DNA of 11,488 bases from Cycloclasticus sp. (GTDB lineage Bacteria > Pseudomonadota > Gammaproteobacteria > Methylococcales > Cycloclasticaceae), in contig JAGPVU010000191.1 in NCBI GenBank assembly GCA_018066825.1, positions 1 through 11,488 of the forward strand. Direction: 5' to 3'. The notes under the pieces were generated by a model. That model had not been told where the DNA came from. It worked only from the letters and a program-made list of their open reading frames with translations, and did no database searches. Both the position numbers and the translations under genes were made by a program. Numbering within the stretch: the first letter of the stretch is position 1; every line of letters begins with the position of its first letter. Shown here in pieces: positions 1 through 5,565 of the stretch.

Positions 1-273
1 TTCCTTTGTCGTACTCAGGCAAGCGCTAGAACGCTAGGTGTTATCTTTTTTTTACCACACCTGCTTCCGTCTGCGATGGCCGATGTGTCACAAAAATTAA
101 CGGCCATTGCACCTTTTTTGCCCTCATATCAATTGTTCAAGCCGCTCCAGGCTATTCTTTTAGAAAATGCTAGGGTGACTGATATGGCTTTTGAGGGGGG
201 CTATCTGCTGCTGCTTGGATCGTTGATGTTTTCTCTTTCCTACTGGCTGATGAAAAAACGCTGGCTGATGTGA
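1..273 (+). CDS. C-terminal fragment of an integral membrane protein, possibly an ABC-2 type permease
   Basis: The frame is open from the first base to a TGA at 271-273, giving 90 residues of a gene that begins outside the window. The ATG at base 76 is internal and has no ribosome binding site. A hydrophobic stretch, a loop rich in Pro and Leu (LPSYQLFKPLQ) and a final membrane helix (GGYLLLLGSLMFSLSYWLMK) ending in a basic tail are visible. A last helix followed by Lys/Arg at the cytoplasmic end, after a Pro-rich periplasmic loop, is common in ABC-2 permeases of the NatB/YhhJ kind. No diagnostic motif is present, so the family is an inference; that this is the end of a real membrane protein is more secure. 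Confidence 0.55.
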   Translation, partial: FLCRTQASARTLGVIFFLPHLLPSAMADVSQKLTAIAPFLPSYQLFKPLQAILLENARVTDMAFEGGYLLLLGSLMFSLSYWLMKKRWLM

Positions 274-424
274 TGAGTGCTACAACTTGTCACTAAAGTT
301 TATTTTTGACCTAGGGAGCGCCCCTCTCTAAGCTCAGTATAGACATGATAGTGTGCTTAAAGTGCATATGTCGCAGGACAGTTTCCAAGTAACGAAAGAT
401 GGTTTTGTCTTGATAGACGCGTAA

Positions 425-1144
425 TTAAGGCGTTTTTATTTCAGGTAGCAGTCGGCCAAATTCTTTTTTGACTACGGCATAGCACTCGCATGTTCTCGCC
501 TCCAGGCCTGCGCGGTTGACCAAGGTAATGTGACCACGGCGATAAACGATCAACCCAGCTTTTTGCAAGTTGCCGGCAGCCTCGGTGACGCCTTCGCGGC
601 GTACGCCGAGCATATTGGCAATCAATTCCTGAGTCATGATCAATTCGTTGGATAGTAAACGATCGAAGCTTAATAATAGCCAGCGACAAAGCTGCTGGTC
701 GAGGGAGTGGTGTCGATTGCACACGGCGGTTTGTGCCATTTGTGTTAGTAGGGCTTGAGTGTAGCGCAGCAGCAAGTGTTGGAGATCGCCGGAGCGATTA
801 AATTCCTGTTTTAGCAGAGGCCCTTTTAACCGGTAGGCGTGACCTGCGCTTTGTACAACGGCGCGATTGGGCATGGTTTCGCCGCCCATAAACAGGGCTA
901 CGCCGATAATGCCTTCGTTGCCAACAACAGCTATCTCGGCCGAGGCGCCATCGAGCATGACATACAATAGGGAGACAATGGCGGTAGTTGGAAAATAGAC
1001 ATGACGCAACTCGTTGCCGGATTCGTAAAGGATATTGCCTAGCGGCATCGGTACCAGTTCAAGGTGAGGAATCAGGCGTTCTCGTTCTTGTATTGTTAGA
1101 GCGGCGAGCAAGTGGTTCTGGATAGGAGAGTGCTGGTCGTGCAT
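425..1144 (-). CDS. Crp/Fnr-family transcriptional regulator
   Basis: A 239-residue cytoplasmic DNA-binding regulator. Residues about 15-130 look like a cyclic-nucleotide-binding-type beta-roll (ESGNELRHVYFPTTAIVSLLY, then a GNEGIIGVALFMGG segment). A linking helix with NRHHSLDQQLCRWLLL (143-158) follows. Residues about 168-212 are a Crp-type winged helix-turn-helix (MTQELIANMLGVRREGVTEA then LQKAGLIVYRRGHITL). There is no N-terminal Cys cluster, so it is not an FNR-type iron-sulphur sensor, and the beta-roll does not show the canonical cAMP-contact Arg-Ser of Crp, so the effector is unknown. The start is supported by GGAG seven bases upstream of the ATG. By eye it is more GC-rich than the genes after base 1900. 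It is divergent from the small lipoprotein gene, which is a plausible target, though no operator could be confirmed. Confidence 0.88.
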   Translation of the reverse strand: MHDQHSPIQNHLLAALTIQERERLIPHLELVPMPLGNILYESGNELRHVYFPTTAIVSLLYVMLDGASAEIAVVGNEGIIGVALFMGGETMPNRAVVQSAGHAYRLKGPLLKQEFNRSGDLQHLLLRYTQALLTQMAQTAVCNRHHSLDQQLCRWLLLSFDRLLSNELIMTQELIANMLGVRREGVTEAAGNLQKAGLIVYRRGHITLVNRAGLEARTCECYAVVKKEFGRLLPEIKTP

Positions 1145-1187
1145 GGGTGAGCTCCGTGCTATCAGTAACCGCGAAATTGCTCAACTG

Positions 1188-1219
1188 TATAGTGTTTAGT
1201 GCATCATATAGTATTTATT
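1188..1219. repeat. Imperfect direct repeat in the regulator/lipoprotein divergent region
   Basis: Two 13-base copies (1188-1200 and 1207-1219) begin with TATAGT and match at 11 of 13 positions, 19 bases apart. They lie 44-75 bases upstream of the Crp/Fnr-type gene start and about 155 bases upstream of the lipoprotein start. Direct copies at this spacing could be an operator or two overlapping AT-rich promoter elements. The repeat is real in the sequence; the role is a guess. Confidence 0.3.
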
Positions 1220-1374
1220 CAGTGCGTGCGATGCCGTACAGACTGATCAATAAGACAAAGGTAAAGTTTGAAAATAGACTGCGATTTTCGTAAGCAGGGC
1301 AGCTATATCTGCAGCCAGCGTAATCGACACAGCTGAGCTTAATTATGGGCAAGTAAATTAACAAGGGAATATAC

Positions 1375-1569
1375 ATGAAAAAATTAATCAAACCACTTAT
1401 AGCAGCCATTATTATGGGTGCCTTTTTTGTCGGTCTATCTGGTTGTGAAGGAAATGAAGGTCCAATAGAGAAAGCGGGCAAGGAAATGGACCAGGCAACA
1501 CAAAAGCTGGGTGAAAAAATCGAAGCGGCCGGTGAAAATATTCAAGATGCGGCTAAAGGCAACGAATAG
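1375..1569 (+). CDS. Small outer-membrane-type lipoprotein with an amphipathic helix
   Basis: Sixty-four residues. A basic start (MKKLIK) and a hydrophobic segment lead to a standard lipobox, Leu-Ser-Gly-Cys, with Cys24 as the lipidated residue. Glu rather than Asp at the +2 position favours sorting to the outer membrane. The mature part (about 40 residues) is charged and Ala/Gly-rich, with evenly spaced hydrophobic residues (EKAGKEMDQATQKLGEKIEAA), as expected of one long amphipathic helix. An AGGGA sequence lies just upstream of the ATG. The opposite-strand frames here are shadows. Similar small helical lipoproteins are often stress-induced; that and a link to the divergent Crp/Fnr-type regulator are inferences. 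No named family was recognised. Confidence 0.8.
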   Translation: MKKLIKPLIAAIIMGAFFVGLSGCEGNEGPIEKAGKEMDQATQKLGEKIEAAGENIQDAAKGNE

Positions 1570-1613
1570 TAATCGTTGTACCGTTGAGCTATCAAAAGCA
1601 GCCGTTACTTCGG

Positions 1614-1640
1614 GCACCTCGGTCATCACGACCGAGGTGC
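1614..1640. terminator. Strong stem-loop after the lipoprotein gene (possible transcript end)
   Basis: GCACCTCGGTC (1614-1624) and GACCGAGGTGC (1630-1640) are exact reverse complements around a five-base loop ATCAC. The stem begins 44 bases after the lipoprotein stop codon. No T-run follows on either strand, so it does not fit a classical Rho-independent terminator. It could protect the 3' end of the lipoprotein mRNA or belong to a terminator with weak tail. The stem is certain; the role is not. Confidence 0.45.
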
Positions 1641-1771
1641 TAGCGGTGATTAAGCGGCAGTACTAATGATCTGTATGTGCCGTAGTTAGCCAAAGGTAAA
1701 AGACGGTTTTTCGCACTATAAGACAACTTAAGCAATAACCTACAACGTTGACATGACCTAGAAATAAAACC

Positions 1772-1789
1772 TCGGCAGCCGATTTTTTT
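1772..1789 (+). terminator. Weak Rho-independent terminator candidate
   Basis: TCGG and CCGA pair around a CAG loop (1772-1782), followed by seven T (1783-1789). An AAAA at 1766-1769 could extend the stem into the T-run with a two-base bulge. It lies 200 bases past the lipoprotein gene, so it might end a long 3' untranslated region or a small RNA starting inside the gap. The stem is short, so confidence is low. Confidence 0.35.
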
Positions 1790-1919
1790 ACAACAAGCGC
1801 AAGCCTTACACCAGCGAGTTAAATAATAGCGTATTATATTTCTTTAAGAAACCTAACGATTTTTTACATGCTGTTGACACTTACGACTCTTAATAAGCCT
1901 GCGCTAATACCAAATGTTC

Positions 1920-1939
1920 ATCGGTTATTAATAACCGAT
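1920..1939. repeat. Perfect 20-base palindrome just upstream of tadA
   Basis: ATCGGTTATT is followed directly by its reverse complement AATAACCGAT. As RNA it would form an eight-pair stem with a TTAA loop, ending 18 bases before the chosen tadA ATG. It could be an operator, a leader hairpin, or one copy of a dispersed palindromic repeat. The flanks (TAATACCAA on the left, TTGGGACTA on the right) are only loosely complementary. Confidence 0.6.
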
Positions 1940-1957
1940 TGGGACTAATTATTGCTT

Positions 1958-2404
1958 ATGGATGATCAGGTATGGATGCGGCGAGCCATTGAGCTGGCAC
2001 AAAAAGCAGAAGTATTGGGCGAAGTGCCCGTTGGTGCGCTGATTGTAAAGCAAGATCAGTGTATTGCCGAAGGCTACAATCGGCCGATTCAAAATGCAGA
2101 CCCAACAGCGCACGCCGAAATTATAGCCATTCGTGAAGCAAGTCAGCATTTGCAAAACTACCGTTTAGTCGACTGTACTTTATACGTGACACTTGAACCT
2201 TGTGTGATGTGTATGGGTGCAATACAACACGCGAGGATTAAACGTGTTGTTTTTGCTGCGACTGACCCAAAGCGTGGAGCTATCTGTAGCGCCCTACATC
2301 TTGCTAAGGCGGATTACGCGAATCACCACATCGAATGGACGGGTGGGATATTAGACTCCGAATGCGCGACCTTATTAAGCGACTTTTTTAAGCGCCGGCG
2401 TTAG
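1958..2404 (+). CDS. tadA: tRNA-specific adenosine deaminase
   Basis: TadA deaminates the wobble adenosine 34 of tRNA-Arg(ACG) to inosine in the cytoplasm, as a homodimer. The 148-residue product has the deaminase signature TAHAEI (His52 zinc ligand, Glu54 proton shuttle) and PCVMC (Cys82 and Cys85 zinc ligands). It also has the TadA-typical N-terminal WMRRAIELA, GEVPVGA and EGYNRPI segments, the QNYRLVDCTLYVTLEPC run, and a C-terminal ECATLLSDFFKRRR close to the E. coli protein. The ATG at 1958 is chosen; a TTG two codons earlier is also open, but the alignment to TadA favours the ATG. Neither start has a convincing Shine-Dalgarno sequence. The hydrolase gene follows 38 bases later on the same strand. 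Confidence 0.95.
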   Translation: MDDQVWMRRAIELAQKAEVLGEVPVGALIVKQDQCIAEGYNRPIQNADPTAHAEIIAIREASQHLQNYRLVDCTLYVTLEPCVMCMGAIQHARIKRVVFAATDPKRGAICSALHLAKADYANHHIEWTGGILDSECATLLSDFFKRRR

Positions 2405-2442
2405 TCTTTAGCCCGCCTATCAGACTTTTCAAACATAACTTC

Positions 2443-3294
2443 ATGCAAACAGCGGTGATTGAAAGAATAACTGAATGGACGACCTTTGACGGAACGCGTA
2501 TGCACGGTATTCATTGGTCAGCAGCTGTTAAATCACCTTACGTCATCTGCTTGGTTCATGGTTTAGGCGAGCACAGTGGTCGTTACTCTGCATTGGCTAA
2601 CTACTTTGTTTCTCGTGGGATAGATGTTCACGCGTTTGATCTAAGAGGGCACGGTCTTTCGCAAGGGCGACGCGGGCATAGTGAGTATTTTAATGACCTC
2701 ATTAAAGACGTAGATCATTTTTTGCGTCACGAATCCGGGATTAATATGCAGCAGCCCTACGGGGTTTATGGGCACAGTTTAGGCGGCATGATAACGCTAA
2801 GTTACGCACTCAATTATCCAGCAGTTAACAGGGCGGTGGTATTGAGTTCAGCATTTTTAAAACCGGCTTTTGAGCCGCCTAAATGGAAGTTAATACTGGC
2901 GGGTTATCTGCAAGCTCTTTGGCCCACGGTGCTGTTATCGAATGAAGTGCCGGTTGAGGCTTTATCAAAGGACCCTCGCGTATTGAAGGAGTATATTGCT
3001 GATCCTTTGGTCCATAACAGCTTGTCTGCCGGATTAGGGCTACAGTTATTAAAACAAGGCCGTTATTTATTAGATACTATGCGCGTAATTGACTTTCCTT
3101 TGTTGGTGATGCACGGTGATGCAGATAAAGTAACGTGTCATCAAGCAAGTGAATTGCTGGCAGCAAAAGCCGGAAAGCGTTGCGAGTTAGTTATATGGCC
3201 AGGCCTTTTTCATGAGTTACAACATGAAACGGAAAAAGAGGCTGTGTTTGACTGTTCTATAGACTGGCTTAAAGAGGTACTTAGACCACTATAG
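2443..3294 (+). CDS. Alpha/beta hydrolase, monoacylglycerol lipase / lysophospholipase-like
   Basis: A 283-residue serine hydrolase of the Hydrolase_4 (monoglyceride lipase, PldB-like) group. The oxyanion-hole motif VHGLGEHSGRY (38-48), FDLRGHGLSQGRRGH (65-79) and the nucleophile elbow YGHSLGG (Ser112) are typical of the family. Asp228 in HGDADKVT and His257 in LFHELQHE complete the likely triad. Residues 140-200 form the cap. There is no signal peptide, so it should be cytoplasmic or peripheral to the membrane. The substrate is probably a monoacylglycerol or lysophospholipid, by family only. The ATG has no clear ribosome binding site. It lies 38 bases after tadA, possibly in one transcript, and its stop codon abuts that of the convergent mltF. 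Confidence 0.85.
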   Translation: MQTAVIERITEWTTFDGTRMHGIHWSAAVKSPYVICLVHGLGEHSGRYSALANYFVSRGIDVHAFDLRGHGLSQGRRGHSEYFNDLIKDVDHFLRHESGINMQQPYGVYGHSLGGMITLSYALNYPAVNRAVVLSSAFLKPAFEPPKWKLILAGYLQALWPTVLLSNEVPVEALSKDPRVLKEYIADPLVHNSLSAGLGLQLLKQGRYLLDTMRVIDFPLLVMHGDADKVTCHQASELLAAKAGKRCELVIWPGLFHELQHETEKEAVFDCSIDWLKEVLRPL

Positions 3295-4707
3295 CGCCGG
3301 GGGCTGGATATGTAAGGCACCGCCATTCGGTTTCTGTTTATTAAGTGCACGGTTTTGTTTGCTAGTTCTAGATAATGTTCTGTAGTAATGACGAACATTC
3401 TCTACATATTTTAGTGCTTCTGTGCCGCGGGCATAGCCGTATTTCGTTTGTGCATACCACTTCTTTTTTTCCAGCAAGGGTAAGCGTTTTTTTACTTCAA
3501 CCCAGCGGTCAGGGTCTCCCCCTTGTTGTTGGGTTAATACGCGTGCGTCTTCAAGGTGGCCAAAGCCAATATTATATGAAGCTAGCGCCATCCAGGTACG
3601 GTCCGGTTCGGCAATTCGTTCAGGTATTTTTTTAATTCTTGAGGCGAGATACCGTGCGCCACCCTTAATGCTTTGCGCAGGGTCAAGCCGATTAGTAACG
3701 CCCATTTGTTTAGCAGTGGGTTTGGTTAGCATCATAATACCCCGTACACCCGTGGGCGATACGGCATGACGATCCCAATGTGATTCTTGATATGCAACGG
3801 CGGCTAACAGCTTCCAATCTAATTTATATTTAGACGCAGACGTCTGAAAAAAGGCTTTAAGCTTGGGAAGGCGACTTTGTTGGTGAGCGCTAAACGTGCA
3901 AAGGCCGACATAGTTGAGGGCTTTTGAATAGCCAAAAAACTGATCTTGTAGTTGTTGTAAGGAACCCTCTTTTTTCAGTTCATCTAGGAAGCTAACAGCG
4001 GCATTATATAAACTCATATCGTTATTTTTTGGAAACGCCCAAGCGATTTTTTCAGTTTCTGCAATATTGAACGCAGCATTAAGCTCCGGAAATTGGCCGC
4101 GAATAAGCTGAAATTGATTGGAATCGGCAATGGTGTAATCGAGTAAGCCATCATTAACCATGGAGACAAGTTCAAAAACAGTCGTTTGACTAATCTCGCC
4201 CCATTGTAACGCGGGTCTTTTGAGTTGTAGTTGGCGTAAGTTTTCAGAATGGCTTGATCCTCTTATCACGTCAAAAAATGGGCTTCTTAGTGACTTAATT
4301 GATTTAGGGCGGCGGGTTCGGTAATGATAGATCAGTTGTTGGGTGACTTCATAGTAGGCTGGGGTAAATCTGAGGTTTTGTTCTCGCTGCGGCGTAATGC
4401 TTAAACCAGCGGCGGCAAAGTCTGCCTCGTGTGCCGCTGATAACTGAAGAATGTTCTGAAATTCTGTCGGAAAGATAAAGCGAACGTTAACCCCAAGTTT
4501 ATCGGCAAACAACGAGGCTAACTCGTATTCGAACCCCGTGGCAGTGCCGTCGTTTAAAAAATAAGTGGTTGGATCAACACGTGTTAATACGACCAGTTCT
4601 CCTCGTTCGATAACAGTGTCGAGTGCGTTTAGGTTTCTTGAGCAGCTCGAAAAAGCACAAAGGATGATGTAGGCAACAATAAGACGGCATAAAAGGCGTT
4701 TATACAT
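3289..4707 (-). CDS. mltF: Membrane-bound lytic murein transglycosylase F
   Basis: MltF cleaves the MurNAc-GlcNAc bond of peptidoglycan with formation of 1,6-anhydro-MurNAc, in the periplasm and attached to the outer membrane. From the ATG at 4707 the product has 472 residues: a signal segment ending in FSSC (Cys22, a slightly non-standard lipobox), a periplasmic binding protein-like domain (about 29-260; TGFEYELASLFADKLGV, LDYTIADSNQF), then a family 1 SLT domain (about 283-445). Catalytic Glu308 lies in LLAAVAYQESHWD, followed by SPTGVRGIMMLTKPTA, ALASYNIGFGHLEDAR and KYGYARGTEALKYVENVRHYY. An in-frame ATG at 4758 would add 17 polar residues before the signal; neither start has a good Shine-Dalgarno sequence, and the later one gives a sensible signal peptide. 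The gene is convergent with the hydrolase and divergent from the copper cluster. Confidence 0.93.
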   Translation of the reverse strand: MYKRLLCRLIVAYIILCAFSSCSRNLNALDTVIERGELVVLTRVDPTTYFLNDGTATGFEYELASLFADKLGVNVRFIFPTEFQNILQLSAAHEADFAAAGLSITPQREQNLRFTPAYYEVTQQLIYHYRTRRPKSIKSLRSPFFDVIRGSSHSENLRQLQLKRPALQWGEISQTTVFELVSMVNDGLLDYTIADSNQFQLIRGQFPELNAAFNIAETEKIAWAFPKNNDMSLYNAAVSFLDELKKEGSLQQLQDQFFGYSKALNYVGLCTFSAHQQSRLPKLKAFFQTSASKYKLDWKLLAAVAYQESHWDRHAVSPTGVRGIMMLTKPTAKQMGVTNRLDPAQSIKGGARYLASRIKKIPERIAEPDRTWMALASYNIGFGHLEDARVLTQQQGGDPDRWVEVKKRLPLLEKKKWYAQTKYGYARGTEALKYVENVRHYYRTLSRTSKQNRALNKQKPNGGALHIQPPAL

Positions 4708-4886
4708 GTTAGCAAGTCTAGACGAATTACAAGAATATTGTTGTATGTATGCGGTCATAATAGGTGATTAAAATGATAGTTGGCTAAAATAAAAGCACTG
4801 CTTAATTTAGTTTTTGAAATGAGGGTTTAGCTTAGATAACTAGCGCATTATTAAACAACGTTGTAGATTTAGCAGTTGAGCAACAT

Positions 4887-4912
4887 AAACCCCATGCGGC
4901 AGGTTTTTTTTT
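4887..4912 (+). promoter_or_regulatory. Bulged inverted repeat with T-run upstream of the copper cluster
   Basis: AAACCCC (4887-4893) can pair with GG (4898-4899) and, past a CA bulge, GGTTT (4902-4906). Nine T (4904-4912) follow. As RNA this resembles an intrinsic terminator. As DNA it is an operator-like dyad directly upstream of a perfect -10 box. If that -10 box is the real promoter, the dyad is not transcribed and would be a protein-binding site; if transcription starts further upstream, it could attenuate the cluster. Confidence 0.4.
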
Positions 4913-4913
4913 A

Positions 4914-4919
4914 TATAAT
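4914..4919 (+). promoter_or_regulatory. Perfect -10 box (TATAAT) for the copper cluster
   Basis: A consensus TATAAT lies 39 bases before the first ATG of the cluster, which would place the transcription start near 4926. No -35 hexamer resembling TTGACA exists 16-18 bases upstream (the sequence there is around CCCATG). A strong -10 with no -35 suggests dependence on an activator, perhaps acting on the dyad at 4887-4906. The Shine-Dalgarno AAGGA is at 4947-4951, seven bases before the ATG. Confidence 0.5.
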
Positions 4920-4958
4920 CAAGGGGAATTTATTAGTGTTCATATCAAGGAAAATTTA

Positions 4959-5558
4959 ATGATTAAGTCTATCTGCGCGGCGTTACTGTTAGTTACCACA
5001 ACACTGGTATGGGGGCATGGGGGTGTGTCAAATGATGGTAACGAATGCAAATTAAGCGTTGGGCCTTATTTGATGGGGTTTTCAGGTTACCAGCCGGAAA
5101 ATAATTTGTCGGAACAGTTTTGTGACGATATGCCCAATATTGGGAAATCTATTATCGTGCTGGATTTTATTGACCGTAAGTTGCTGGGTATGACGGTCAG
5201 TTTTAAAGTAATTAATGCTGATAAAGCAGCGCTTGGTACAGCGGATGATGCGATGGTTAATGAAGCCGAGTTAGCAGCAAAGGCGTTTTTTGAAATCCCC
5301 GCAAAAATTTACCCTTCAGGTACGATGAAAATTAGCCAAGAGTTTAAAGAAAAGGGTCACTTTGTGGGTTACGTGGTCGTCGAAGGGGGCAATGAAAAAC
5401 ACATTTCACGCTTCCCTTTCTCTGTCGGTTACGAACAGGGGTTTATTCCCGATGCAATGCAGCTTCCACTGATAATTTTAGTTTCGTTTGCCTTTCTAAT
5501 GTATTGGTTTTCGCGGAAAGAGCCGGTTAAAAACCGTGATACGAAGGTAAAGGAGTAA
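4959..5558 (+). CDS. Exported, membrane-anchored protein with predicted mature N-terminus His-Gly-Gly
   Basis: A 199-residue protein; no named family recognised with certainty. Residues 1-19 are a signal peptide (MIKSICAALLLVTTTLVWG), and cleavage after Gly19 would expose His20 as the mature N-terminus (HGGVSNDGNECKL). Cys30 and Cys55 (EQFCDDMP) could form a disulphide. The middle (60-157) looks like an all-beta domain; YPSGTMKISQEF, GHFVGYVVVEGG and ISRFPFSVGY recall YtkA-like/FixH-type beta domains. A C-terminal helix (about 168-184) and a basic tail anchor it in the inner membrane, with the domain in the periplasm. It is first in the copper cluster, four bases ahead of the multicopper oxidase, with a good AAGGA. 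Copper binding by His20 (as in CopC-like and histidine-brace proteins) is an inference from the predicted N-terminus and the context. Confidence 0.8.
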   Translation: MIKSICAALLLVTTTLVWGHGGVSNDGNECKLSVGPYLMGFSGYQPENNLSEQFCDDMPNIGKSIIVLDFIDRKLLGMTVSFKVINADKAALGTADDAMVNEAELAAKAFFEIPAKIYPSGTMKISQEFKEKGHFVGYVVVEGGNEKHISRFPFSVGYEQGFIPDAMQLPLIILVSFAFLMYWFSRKEPVKNRDTKVKE

Positions 5559-5565
5559 AAAATTG
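5551..5565 (+). promoter_or_regulatory. Shine-Dalgarno and TTG start of the multicopper oxidase
   Basis: AGGAG at 5551-5555 is followed by seven bases and then TTG at 5563-5565. The first in-frame ATG (5575) would be 19 bases from this site, which is too far. The ribosome site overlaps the last codons of the preceding gene, so the two are probably translationally coupled. Confidence 0.75.

Larger units (their letters stand above)
1570..1957. other. 388-base intergenic region between the lipoprotein gene and tadA
   Basis: I see no protein-coding frame with credible start signals and no tRNA cloverleaf. The region holds a perfect 11-base-pair hairpin (1614-1640), a short GC hairpin followed by seven T (1772-1789), and a perfect 20-base palindrome just before tadA (1920-1939). 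It becomes AT-rich after about 1800. A TTGACA at 1874-1879 has no -10 element at a proper distance. Confidence 0.6.

Noticed and set aside
301..350. GC-rich dyad (GGGAGCGCCCC) as a terminator after the first gene or the regulator
   Set aside because: The stem is short and no T-run follows in either direction; the 151-base gap shows no other clear signal.
1215..1481. Minus-strand frame of 88 codons across the lipoprotein start
   Set aside because: It overlaps the well-supported lipoprotein gene and its upstream region, and lacks start signals.
1874..1879. TTGACA as a -35 box for tadA
   Set aside because: No -10-like hexamer lies 16-18 bases downstream; the nearest TAATAC is 25 bases away.
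4708..4758. N-terminal extension of MltF from the ATG at 4758
   Set aside because: It adds 17 polar residues ahead of the signal peptide with no ribosome site; the ATG at 4707 gives a normal lipoprotein signal.
4887..4906. CueR/MerR-type operator for the copper cluster
   Set aside because: The dyad centre (about 4896) is not midway in a 19-20 base spacer before the TATAAT at 4914, and the arms do not match the CueR consensus.
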